Source: an uncultured Eubacteriales bacterium
Lineage (GTDB): Bacteria > Bacillota > Clostridia > Christensenellales > Aristaeellaceae
Length of the DNA stretch: 45,567 bases
Assembly: GCA_902773895.1 (NCBI GenBank)
Contig: CACYGB010000006.1
Span: 1 to 45,567, forward strand
Reading direction: 5' to 3'
Part shown: piece after piece, positions 23,774 to 30,986 of the stretch
How positions within the stretch are numbered: the first letter of the stretch is position 1
Layout of the letters: every line of letters starts with the position of its first letter
Position numbers and translations under genes: made by a program
The notes under the pieces: model-generated
Database searches by the model: none
Seen by the model: only the letters and a program-made list of their open reading frames with translations
What the model was told of the DNA's origin: nothing

Positions 23774-24670
23774 TCATTCGCCCAGAGCTTCCTGCAGGAC
23801 GGCCAGGTTTTTGCGCATCACGTCCTGGTAGGCGGTTTTTGCGCCGTCCCCGGTCACCAGGGGGTCCAGTTCGTACACCGGGGCGCCGGTTTCCTGGGCT
23901 ACGGCCTTCAGGGCGGCATTCTCGTACTGCGGCTCCGAAAACAGCGGCGGATTGCCGGCGGCCCTGACCGCGGCCACCACCTCCGCCAGCATTTTGGGGG
24001 AGAGGGGTTCGTCCGGCTCCAGGGCCACCACGGCAGCCACTTCCAGGCCGTAAGCCCTGGCAAAATAGGGAAACGCTTCGTGGAAGGTAACGATCTGCCT
24101 GTGGGGAAGCTGGCTGACGGCGTCGCGCAATTCCGCGTCCAGGTCCGTCAGGACGGCCGTGTATTCTTCCGCGTTGGCGCGGATGCGGTCGGCCTGGCCG
24201 GGCAGCAGCTCCGCCAGCGCGGCAGCCATGTTCCGCACCATCTGGATCGCGTTTTGGGGATCCAGCCAGATATGGGGGTTGAATTCCCCGTGATCATGTT
24301 CTTCTTCTTCGTCGTGATCCGCTTCTTCCAGCAGCGATACGCCCTGGGAGCAATCCACGATGGGCAGGCTTTTGAATTGACCGGTCACGTCGTCCAGGAA
24401 GCTTTCCATGCCCGCGCCGTTGATCAGCAGCACCTGGGCCGTGGCCAGCGCCCGCATGTCCCGGGGCAGCAATTGATAATCGTGCAGGCACCCGGTGGAA
24501 GGCGGCGTCATGGACAGCAGCTGCACCTGCTCCACGCCGTCCAGCACGTTCTGGGCCAGGATGTAGAGCGGGTAAAAGGTGGTCATCACGGTGAAGGTTT
24601 CCTGCTGGGCGGCACAGCCGGACAAAGGAAGCAGCAGCAGGATCAGCAGCATAGCCAGGATTTTTTTCAT
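23774..24670 (-). CDS. Zinc/manganese ABC binding lipoprotein, ZnuA-like
   Basis: 298 residues with a lipoprotein signal (LSGC, lipidated Cys 19) and the cluster A-I metal-binding fold. Ligand-bearing segments are CLHDYQLLP, EFNPHIWLDP and TFHEAFPYFARAYGL, plus a His/Asp/Glu loop (DHDEEEEHDHGEF) typical of zinc importers. It captures metal outside the membrane and hands it to an ABC permease. No permease or ATPase gene adjoins it, so it is an orphan or pairs with a transporter elsewhere. Its promoter lies in the end of the upstream exonuclease gene. Zinc is more likely than Mn because of the His-rich loop. Confidence 0.87.
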   Translation of the reverse strand: MKKILAMLLILLLLPLSGCAAQQETFTVMTTFYPLYILAQNVLDGVEQVQLLSMTPPSTGCLHDYQLLPRDMRALATAQVLLINGAGMESFLDDVTGQFKSLPIVDCSQGVSLLEEADHDEEEEHDHGEFNPHIWLDPQNAIQMVRNMAAALAELLPGQADRIRANAEEYTAVLTDLDAELRDAVSQLPHRQIVTFHEAFPYFARAYGLEVAAVVALEPDEPLSPKMLAEVVAAVRAAGNPPLFSEPQYENAALKAVAQETGAPVYELDPLVTGDGAKTAYQDVMRKNLAVLQEALGE

Positions 24671-24710
24671 GAGGTTTCCTTTCTGACGGGGTTTTGGGGT
24701 TCCGCAGCAA

Positions 24711-25304
24711 TCAGTATACCTGGTTTTTGGGATTTGTAAAGCTTTTTCTGCCGGGCAGCGTGCGCATGTTTTTCAGGTCGTACTGGCGGATGAACGGCTC
24801 CAGGGGCAGCCCGCGCTGCCGGTACTGCAGCAGCAATTGGGCGCAGGCCAGGCTGTCGCTGTCGGCCTGGTGGTGGTTCAGGGGGATGGACAGAGCCTGG
24901 CACAGGGTGTTCAGCTTATGGTCCGGCAGATTCGGAAAGCAGCGCCTGCCCATCTGCACCGTGCAGGCGTAAGGCAGGCAGGCGGGCGATGGCAGGCCGT
25001 AGTCCATCAGGCAGCAGGCCAGCACCCGCATGTCAAAGGGCGCGTTGTGGGCCAGCAGGAGACCGGACTGCATGAACGCGCCGATGCGCTGCCACAGCTG
25101 GGGAAACGTGGGCGCGGAACGCACCATCTCCGGGGTGATGCCGGTCAGGGCGATGTTGAATGCGTCAAAATGGGTTTCCGGGTTGATCAGGGTATGGAAC
25201 GTGCGGATCACCGCGCCGTCCTGGATCACGGCGATGCCGATGGCGCTCATGCGGTCGTTGAAGCTATTGGGGGTTTCCACGTCAAAGGCGATGATGCGCT
25301 CCAT
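24711..25304 (-). CDS. DEDDh-type 3'-5' exonuclease (DnaQ/epsilon-like)
   Basis: 197 residues of the exonuclease family PF00929: motif I FDVET (D8, E10), motif II in LLAHNAPFDMRVL, and motif III with His and Asp in NHHQADSDSLACAQ. These residues bind two metals that hydrolyse DNA or RNA 3' ends. It resembles stand-alone proofreading or oligonucleotide-trimming exonucleases rather than the PolC domain. It is 55 bp downstream of thrS, with a terminator between, so expression may be by readthrough. A specific repair pathway cannot be assigned. Confidence 0.88.
   Translation of the reverse strand: MERIIAFDVETPNSFNDRMSAIGIAVIQDGAVIRTFHTLINPETHFDAFNIALTGITPEMVRSAPTFPQLWQRIGAFMQSGLLLAHNAPFDMRVLACCLMDYGLPSPACLPYACTVQMGRRCFPNLPDHKLNTLCQALSIPLNHHQADSDSLACAQLLLQYRQRGLPLEPFIRQYDLKNMRTLPGRKSFTNPKNQVY
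24713..24740 (-). promoter_or_regulatory. Promoter of the znuA-like gene, inside the exonuclease 3' end
   Basis: TTTACA (24740-24735), a 16-bp spacer and TATACT (24718-24713). It overlaps the last codons of the upstream gene. I see no clear Zur palindrome. Confidence 0.7.
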
Positions 25305-25323
25305 ACCCTATCCTCCCGAATCG

Positions 25324-25352
25324 AAAAAGCACCGCAGCTTGCGCCGCGGTGC
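25324..25352 (-). terminator. Intrinsic terminator of thrS
   Basis: On the minus strand GCACCGCGGC and GCTGCGGTGC form a stem followed by T5. It lies 8 bp beyond the thrS stop. Confidence 0.85.
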
Positions 25353-25359
25353 GGATGCG

Positions 25360-27144
25360 TTATTTGCGCTGGCTGATTTCCTGCTTCACCCGGGCGGCGA
25401 ATTCGTCCAGGCTGTACACGTTGGTCTGGTCGGTCTCCCGATCCCGGACGGAAATATTGCCCTCGGCGATTTCCTTTTCGCCGATGATGATCATGTAGGG
25501 CACCTTGTCCTCCTGGCGGGCGTAGCGGATCTTGTAGCCGATTTTTTCGTTGCGGTCGTCCAGTTCCACCCGGATGCGCTGCTTCTTCAGCGCTTCGTAC
25601 ACCTTTTCGGCGTAGTCCATGCTCTTGTCGCTGACGGGCAGCACCTTCACCTGCACCGGGGCCAGCCACAGCGGGAAAATGCCCTTGGTTTCTTCGATCA
25701 GGTAGGCCATGAAGCGGTCCAGGGAGCCCAGGATGGCCCGATGCAGCACCACGGGGGTCTTTTCGACGCCGTCCTTGTCGATGTATTTCAGGTTGAACTT
25801 GGCCGGCAGGCAGAAGTCCAGCTGGCAGGTGCTCAGGGTGTATTCGGCGCCTACGGCGGGCTTCACGTTCACGTCCAGCTTGGGGCCGTAGAACGCCGCT
25901 TCGCCGGTTTCCTCCGTGAAGTGGATGCCAAGCTCGGTCAGCACCTCGCGCAGGGCGCTTTCGGCCTTTTCCCACATTTCGTCGTCCTGATGGTACTTGA
26001 CCTTGTCCTCCGGATCCCGCAGGGACAGCACGCACCGGTAATCGGTGATGTGGAAATCCTTATAGGTATCGAAGATCAGGTCCACCACACTGCTCACTTC
26101 GTCTTTGATCTGGTCAGGGGTGACGAACAGGTGGGCGTCGTTCTGGCAGAAATGCCGTCCGCGTTCGATGCCCTTCAGGGTGCCGCTGGCTTCGAAGCGG
26201 AAATCATGGGCGATTTCGCCGATTCGGATGGGCAGATCCCGGTAGGAGTGGGGCCGGTTGGCGTAGATCATCATGTGATGGGGGCAGTTCATGGGCCGCA
26301 GCACGAAGCTTTCGCCTTCCACCTCCATGGCGGGGAACATGTTGTCCTTGTAATGTTCCCAGTGGCCGCTGGTGCGGTACAGGTCGACGGTGCCCACGCA
26401 GGGGGTCAGCACGTGCTGGTAGCCCAGCATGCGTTCCTTGTCGCGAATATAGTTTTCCAGCTCCTGCCAGATGGTGTAGCCCTTGGGCAGGAACATGGGC
26501 AGGCCCTTGCCCACCAGGTCGTCGGTCATGAACAGCATCATGTCCTTGCCGATGCGGCGGTGATCCCGGGCCTTGGCTTCCTCCACCTGCTTCAGGTATT
26601 CGGCCAGCTCCTCCTGGTTGCGGAAGGCGACGCCGTTCAGGCGGGTGAGCATTTTGTTTTTCTGGTCGTTCTTCCAGTAAGCGCCGGACAGGCTCATCAG
26701 CTTGAAGGCCTTCAGGGCTTTGGTGTAGGTCAGGTGCGGACCAACGCACATGTCGATGTAGTCGCCCTGCTGGTAGAAGGTGATCACGGCGTCTTCAGGC
26801 AGATCGGCGATGTGCTCCACCTTGTAGATTTCGCCGCGCTCCTGCATCAGCTTCACGGCTTCCTCCCGGGGAAGGGGATACACCTTGAAGGGCAGGTTTT
26901 CCTTGACGATTTTCTGCATTTCCTTTTCGATGGCAGGCAGATCCTCGTCGCTGAGCTTCACGTCGCCCAGGTCGATGTCGTAGTGGAAGCCCTTTTCTGT
27001 GGCGGGGCCGTAGGCGAAGTGCGCGCCGGGATACAGCCGCTTCACCGCCTGGGCCATGATGTGGGCGGCGGAGTGACGAAGCACTTCCAGCTCCATTTCC
27101 TCCGGGCATTCCGCTATGCGGCCGTCGTTGTAGATGATTTTCAT
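25360..27144 (-). CDS. thrS: Threonyl-tRNA synthetase lacking the TGS domain
   Basis: 594 residues versus about 640 in E. coli or B. subtilis. Only ~23 residues precede the editing-domain HSAAH motif, so the N-terminal TGS domain is missing. The N2 editing domain keeps HSAAH and CVGPH. The class II core has the zinc Cys in MNCPHH, motif 2 around FRFEASGTLKG-ERGRHF, and motif 3 VLHRAILGSLDRFM. The C-terminal anticodon-binding domain spans about 490-590. It charges tRNA-Thr in the cytoplasm. GAGGAGG precedes ATG 27144. Short ThrRS forms without TGS are known in Clostridia, so it is probably functional. It is controlled by a T-box. Confidence 0.95.
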   Translation of the reverse strand: MKIIYNDGRIAECPEEMELEVLRHSAAHIMAQAVKRLYPGAHFAYGPATEKGFHYDIDLGDVKLSDEDLPAIEKEMQKIVKENLPFKVYPLPREEAVKLMQERGEIYKVEHIADLPEDAVITFYQQGDYIDMCVGPHLTYTKALKAFKLMSLSGAYWKNDQKNKMLTRLNGVAFRNQEELAEYLKQVEEAKARDHRRIGKDMMLFMTDDLVGKGLPMFLPKGYTIWQELENYIRDKERMLGYQHVLTPCVGTVDLYRTSGHWEHYKDNMFPAMEVEGESFVLRPMNCPHHMMIYANRPHSYRDLPIRIGEIAHDFRFEASGTLKGIERGRHFCQNDAHLFVTPDQIKDEVSSVVDLIFDTYKDFHITDYRCVLSLRDPEDKVKYHQDDEMWEKAESALREVLTELGIHFTEETGEAAFYGPKLDVNVKPAVGAEYTLSTCQLDFCLPAKFNLKYIDKDGVEKTPVVLHRAILGSLDRFMAYLIEETKGIFPLWLAPVQVKVLPVSDKSMDYAEKVYEALKKQRIRVELDDRNEKIGYKIRYARQEDKVPYMIIIGEKEIAEGNISVRDRETDQTNVYSLDEFAARVKQEISQRK

Positions 27145-27189
27145 GGGATGTGACGCCTCCTCTTTGTTGTGGGAGGGCTGCTATAAAAA

Positions 27190-27425
27190 ATAACGCCCGT
27201 CCCGTCATGTGAAATGAAGGGACGAGCGTGAAATGCGCATTCACTGCCCGCGGTTCCACCCTTGTTGCCCGCCATGGCGGCAGGCCCCTCGATGCTGCGC
27301 GGTATCGGGCGCAGGCCGTCGTCAGTCGGGAGGTGGTATTTCGTCCGCGGCCTGCATGCTTGCACCAACCGCATGCTCTCTGTAGACCGGTGAGGAGGAA
27401 ACGTGTTCTCCGTCATCCTGAGGAT
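27190..27425 (-). promoter_or_regulatory. T-box riboswitch upstream of thrS
   Basis: On the minus strand the core AGGGTGGAACCGCGGG (27262-27247) is followed by a terminator with arms ACGCTCGTCCCTTCA and a matching partner (27229-27193), then T6. AGAGAG and a GCATGC/GCATGC distal hairpin mark stem I. The TGGA bulge fits a tRNA ending UCCA. An ACC triplet at 27303-27301 within GATACCG is a candidate Thr specifier, not proven by a fold. Confidence 0.9.
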
Positions 27426-27431
27426 GGCTGT

Positions 27432-27460
27432 ATTATACGCCCGGGAGGAAAGGAAGTCAA
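27432..27460 (-). promoter_or_regulatory. Sigma-A promoter of the thrS T-box leader
   Basis: TTGACT (27460-27455), a 17-bp spacer and consensus TATAAT (27437-27432). It begins 3 bp after the stop of the preceding gene on the same strand. No terminator separates them. Confidence 0.9.
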
Positions 27461-27463
27461 GAG

Positions 27464-28201
27464 TCAGGGGCATTCTTTTTCCAGTGTCAGCGGATAAATT
27501 CCGCCGTATTCGCAAACGCGGCGGATTTGTCCGTCCGCGATGCGGTAGGCTTCCCCATACAGCGCCTCCGTGCCGCCGCGGCCCAGCAGGTAGCTTCCGT
27601 CCGGGATCGCGTAGAAAACGCGGCCCATGCTGTCGGGATACGCGATGTCCTCAAAGGCCCGCAGCCCGTCCACCACGTCGTTTTTTACCTGCTGGTAGTG
27701 GGGAAGCAGCATGGCGTTCGTCAGCCCCAGCCCCGGCAGAAAACGCCGGTAGGCGGGGGAGATAGCTTCGCCCTCGCGCTCCGGCTGGGCGTACACCGTG
27801 TCGGCGCTGTTCATGCTGCCTGCGCTGATGCCGATCAGTACGCCGTCAAACCCGGCCAGCAGCTTTCGCAGACGGATTTCCTGAAAGAAACGATTCTGCG
27901 CGGGCACGTGGCCGCCGGCCAGCACGATCAGGCCGGACGCCGCAGCCAGCCGGGCCGCGTCGGCCTGGTTCCGCCGGTCCAGCACCGTCCAATCCTGCTG
28001 CGCCAGGCCTGCCGTCTCCAGCGCGGCGCGCATATCCCCGCCGAAGCGGTCGGTCAGGGAAGGCAGATCAGGATCGGAGCAGATGAACAGCCCGCGGCAG
28101 GGCCGGGGCAGGCAGGCCTTCAAACGGTCCACAAAGCCGTTGGCCGGGTTCAGGGCAGGGCTGTCCGGCTGAAACGGACTGCTGGTGAGAAAGTAAACCA
28201 C
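27464..28201 (-). CDS. Peptidase S51-like (PepE/dipeptidase E family) protein
   Basis: 245 residues. The nucleophile elbow GISAGSM (S126), the IVLAGGHVPAQN segment (about 92-103) and LPHYQQ fit the class I glutamine-amidotransferase-like fold of S51 serine peptidases, which include aspartyl dipeptidase PepE and cyanophycinase. Substrate is unknown. The start is GTG 28201 with GGAGAGA about 9 nt upstream, 15 bp after the regulator gene. It is the last gene of the seven-gene operon. A housekeeping role in peptide cleavage is possible, but its place beside barnase, barstar and an M28 peptidase may be meaningful. Confidence 0.8.
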   Translation of the reverse strand: MVYFLTSSPFQPDSPALNPANGFVDRLKACLPRPCRGLFICSDPDLPSLTDRFGGDMRAALETAGLAQQDWTVLDRRNQADAARLAAASGLIVLAGGHVPAQNRFFQEIRLRKLLAGFDGVLIGISAGSMNSADTVYAQPEREGEAISPAYRRFLPGLGLTNAMLLPHYQQVKNDVVDGLRAFEDIAYPDSMGRVFYAIPDGSYLLGRGGTEALYGEAYRIADGQIRRVCEYGGIYPLTLEKECP

Positions 28202-28216
28202 GCCGGAATCTCTCCG

Positions 28217-28942
28217 TCAGGTCAGATCGGCTTCCAGCCGCACGCAGCGGCCCACGAAGGTGATCTCGTTGTAATTCTTGATTTCGCTTTCAAAGGATTC
28301 GTCGTATTTTTGCAGCATGGCCTGGTAATCGTTGACCCGTTTCACCTTGCGCAGCACCCGGCCCTGGGGCGTTTGCAGCAGCATGATGGCCCCGTCCACG
28401 GCCGCCTGGGCCGGCACCACCAGCACCAGGTCGCCCCTTTGGATGCGGAAGCCCCGCAGCCCGTTGTCCGGCGCCATGAAATAGAATACCTTGTCCGGGG
28501 ACGCGCCTTCGATTTTGCCGTTGGTGATGGGCAGCAGGCGGTGGCCCACTTCCTTCATGACGGCGTTGTACACCGGCACGTGCTTGAGCACGCCGCTCAG
28601 GGCATCCAGCCAGATGGAACCGGCAACGCCGGGATCGCTTTCGGCCACCGGTTCCGCCTTGGCCGCGGGCTTTTTGGTTTCCACCGCTTTGGTCAACTGG
28701 GGAACGGCGGACTGCAAATCCACCGTGGCGGCAATGTCGTCCAAGGTAAAATCCGCTTCGGTCTGCTCCTTCATGCCCATGGTTTTCAGGATGCGTCGGG
28801 CCTGGTCGTCGGCGATGATGCGGGTGCCATTTTCGACTTCCATCAGATATTTGTCGCTGACCCCGCACTTGCGGGCCACCTGCTTGTGGGTCAGGCCTTG
28901 TCGGGTGCGCTCCAGACGGATCAAATCGCCCAATCTGCTCAT
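28217..28942 (-). CDS. XRE-type regulator with degenerate S24/LexA-like C-terminal domain
   Basis: 241 residues. The N-terminal helix-turn-helix (about 5-58, GLTHKQVARKCGVSDKYLME) is of the XRE type. After an Ala/Pro/Lys linker (75-105) the C-terminal half (about 122-235) resembles S24/LexA beta domains. The usual G-D-S-M catalytic Ser position reads PDNGLRGFRIQRGD, so Ser is replaced by Gly 161. The Lys region is RVLRKVKR. It is therefore probably a non-cleaving regulator. ATG overlaps the M28 stop (ATGA) and AAAAGGAG precedes it, so it is coupled within the operon. Targets are unknown; autoregulation is the simplest guess. Confidence 0.78.
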   Translation of the reverse strand: MSRLGDLIRLERTRQGLTHKQVARKCGVSDKYLMEVENGTRIIADDQARRILKTMGMKEQTEADFTLDDIAATVDLQSAVPQLTKAVETKKPAAKAEPVAESDPGVAGSIWLDALSGVLKHVPVYNAVMKEVGHRLLPITNGKIEGASPDKVFYFMAPDNGLRGFRIQRGDLVLVVPAQAAVDGAIMLLQTPQGRVLRKVKRVNDYQAMLQKYDESFESEIKNYNEITFVGRCVRLEADLT

Positions 28943-29865
28943 TGTTTTTCTCCTTTTATTTCATTCATCAGTCGCAGGGAACAGGCGCGCACATAATCCA
29001 GGTTGCTTTGTTCGCACACCGTGTCCCGCCGGGTGTGGATGCGGGGAACATGGAATCCCCACCTGCCGTTGCGGCAAGCAGCCACAGCAGCGCCGTTTTC
29101 AAAGGATTTCTGGTCGGAATTGTAATTCGTGTTTCGGGCGGAGCAGTGGATGGCCCGCTTGCCGTTTTCATCCGGGAAAGCGGCGCGCAGCAGCCGGTCC
29201 AGCGCCGCGTCGCTGTTTTTCGGCTGAATTACCAGAAAATCATCCCCGTCGCCGACGCAGTCCAGATTCAGCAGCACCTTGCCCTGGGTCAGACCGGGAT
29301 GGGTTTTGGCATAGGCCTTGGAGCCCACCTTGCCCATTTCCTCCTGGTCGAAGAAAATGAAGGCGGCGTTCTGGTCCCCGGACAGCGCCGTCATGATTTC
29401 CAGCAGCGCCGCCACACCGGAGGTGTTGTCGTTGGCGGTGTGGGGATTGGCAGGACCGAAAAAGTTCAGGCCGAAGAGGGATAAATACACGATATACGCC
29501 GCGGCGACCCCGGCGGCGCGGCCCAGGAGCCGCCCGGCCAGGGCGCCAAAAAGCAGCGCCGCCAGCACGCAGATCAGGATCAGGGGCATTTGCGCCAGCA
29601 CCGTTTTGACCCTGCTTTGGGGATAGATCAGATTGGGCAGCAGCATTTGCGCGCAGGTATCGTAATGAGCTGTGAAAATCACCCGGGCTTTTTCCGGGTC
29701 CCCGGCGATGATGTTGCGGCAGGTCAGGCCGCTTTTCAGTTCCTCGACGCGGCAGGGGTAGCCCGCGCTGTGGCTGATGGCGCTGGCGTACTGGAAAAAC
29801 GCCGCTTTTTGCCGGGCGTTCCGCCGTACCTGATACCGGGTCAGAAGCATGTCCAGGACGCTCAT
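28939..29865 (-). CDS. M28-family metallopeptidase with membrane segments inserted in the domain
   Basis: 308 residues. Metal ligands typical of M28 aminopeptidases are all visible: AHYDT (H67, D69), ANDNTSG (D146), DQEE (E175, E176), LDCVGDGDD (D202) and a late His (H277). Unusually, two hydrophobic helices (about 87-110 and 116-136) lie between the first and second ligand motifs, so the enzyme should be membrane bound with its active site built around the insertion. The start is ATG 29865, overlapping the barstar stop as ATGA. A longer frame to 29958 runs through barstar antisense of frame and is not used. Substrate is unknown. It is coupled at both ends to its neighbours. Confidence 0.82.
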   Translation of the reverse strand: MSVLDMLLTRYQVRRNARQKAAFFQYASAISHSAGYPCRVEELKSGLTCRNIIAGDPEKARVIFTAHYDTCAQMLLPNLIYPQSRVKTVLAQMPLILICVLAALLFGALAGRLLGRAAGVAAAYIVYLSLFGLNFFGPANPHTANDNTSGVAALLEIMTALSGDQNAAFIFFDQEEMGKVGSKAYAKTHPGLTQGKVLLNLDCVGDGDDFLVIQPKNSDAALDRLLRAAFPDENGKRAIHCSARNTNYNSDQKSFENGAAVAACRNGRWGFHVPRIHTRRDTVCEQSNLDYVRACSLRLMNEIKGEKQ

Positions 29866-30149
29866 TTCCCGTAATCCCCGTTTCCTGCCAGCAGGCGGAT
29901 GCTCAGGCGGGGATTTTCCATGGCGGCGTCGAAAAATACCGCCAGGAAGCCGCCCCATTTTTCAATGCGGTCGGCGGCCAGGGCGCAGTCCTCAATCACC
30001 AGCTGGGTATCGGCCAGATCGGTCAGGCAATCGTGCAGGGCGTCCAGGTTATGCCCGTAATAGCCGGGAAAATGCAAAGCATCGGCCAGGGCCCGGTGGG
30101 CGTCCTGTTCGCTGCGCCATGCGGCGGCGGAAAGCTGTACGCGGTTCAT
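29862..30149 (-). CDS. Barstar-family ribonuclease inhibitor
   Basis: 95 residues aligned to barstar. The recognition helix FPGYYGHNLDALHDCLTDL matches barstar's PEYYGENLDALWDCLTG, keeping the two Asp residues equivalent to D35 and D39 (D36, D40) that plug the barnase active site. It binds and inactivates the barnase encoded immediately upstream, in the cytoplasm before export. Its ATG is directly adjacent to the barnase stop (TAAATG), with GAGGAG inside the barnase 3' end, so translation is coupled. Its own stop overlaps the M28 start. Confidence 0.93.
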   Translation of the reverse strand: MNRVQLSAAAWRSEQDAHRALADALHFPGYYGHNLDALHDCLTDLADTQLVIEDCALAADRIEKWGGFLAVFFDAAMENPRLSIRLLAGNGDYGK

Positions 30150-30986
30150 TTATTTGATCTCCTCAAAGCTGTTGTAGTGGTCGCCGGTGTAGAAAATCAG
30201 GCCGTCGCTGCTGTATACGATGCGTTTTCCGTTGCGGTAAGAGCCGTCGAAATCAATGTCGCATTCATAATACCGCCGGCCGGATTTGGCAGGCAGCAGC
30301 CCTTCGTAATTGCCGTAGCGGTCGCCGCCGATGCTTTTGCCGGGGGCCACCCGCCACAGGTTTCCGTAGCTGGCCACCCAGCCCAGGGCGCTGGCCTGCG
30401 CTTTGGTGATGTAGTTGGGCGGCAGCTCCCCAAACTGCTTCAGGTACGCCGCCACATGCTCCTTGTCGGAATACGATTGTCCCCGGACCACCGGGATGGA
30501 AGCGGCAGCGGGGCTTTGCGCGGCGCCATGAACCGGCGTCGGGGACGGCGAAGGCTTCCGCGTGGGGGCGGCTGTTCCGCGGACGGGGGATGGGGAAACA
30601 GCGGGCAGGTCGGCGGTGAGCAAATCAAAGGTTTCCCGGTCGATGACGCCGTTATCCTCCAGCCCCCAATCCCGCTGGAAGGCCAGCACGGCCTCTTCAA
30701 AGACTTTGCTGAAATTGCCGTCGATGGCGCCGTCATAGAAGCCCAGGGCCTGCAGCGCCGTCTGGATCAGCCGGACGTCGGCGCCGGACGCGCCCTTTTT
30801 CAGGTCCTTCCAGGGCCGGTCGGTGGTATCGGTGGCGTAAGCCCGGGGCAGCACGGACGCATCCCGGCTGCCGCGGCCGGGACCAAACACGATAAAGATG
30901 GTGCCTACCAGCACGATCAGCGCTGCGATCAGCGCCAGGATGCGGGCCAGGGGGGAGTGCGGTTTTTGATTGTTGGGTTGCTGCAT
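30150..30986 (-). CDS. Membrane-anchored barnase ribonuclease with peptidoglycan-binding domain
   Basis: 278 residues: short basic tail, one membrane helix (about 13-35), PG_binding_1 domain (about 62-126, GASGADVRLIQTALQALGF), Ser/Pro/Thr linker (128-170), and a C-terminal barnase domain (173-278). The match to Bacillus barnase is close, e.g. YITKAQASALGWVASYGNL and VAPGKSIGGD. Catalytic residues equivalent to K27, E73, R83, R87 and H102 are K195, E241, R251, R255 and H270. It should be a guanyl-preferring RNase displayed outside the membrane and bound to the wall. ATG 30986 follows AGGAGG by 7 nt, so the upstream in-frame ATG 31007 is rejected. The start overlaps the methyltransferase stop (TAATG). 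Confidence 0.95.
   Translation of the reverse strand: MQQPNNQKPHSPLARILALIAALIVLVGTIFIVFGPGRGSRDASVLPRAYATDTTDRPWKDLKKGASGADVRLIQTALQALGFYDGAIDGNFSKVFEEAVLAFQRDWGLEDNGVIDRETFDLLTADLPAVSPSPVRGTAAPTRKPSPSPTPVHGAAQSPAAASIPVVRGQSYSDKEHVAAYLKQFGELPPNYITKAQASALGWVASYGNLWRVAPGKSIGGDRYGNYEGLLPAKSGRRYYECDIDFDGSYRNGKRIVYSSDGLIFYTGDHYNSFEEIK

Noticed and set aside
24711-24903. Small minus/plus frames over the exonuclease 3' end
   Set aside because: They overlap the exonuclease motif region and promoter without ribosome sites.
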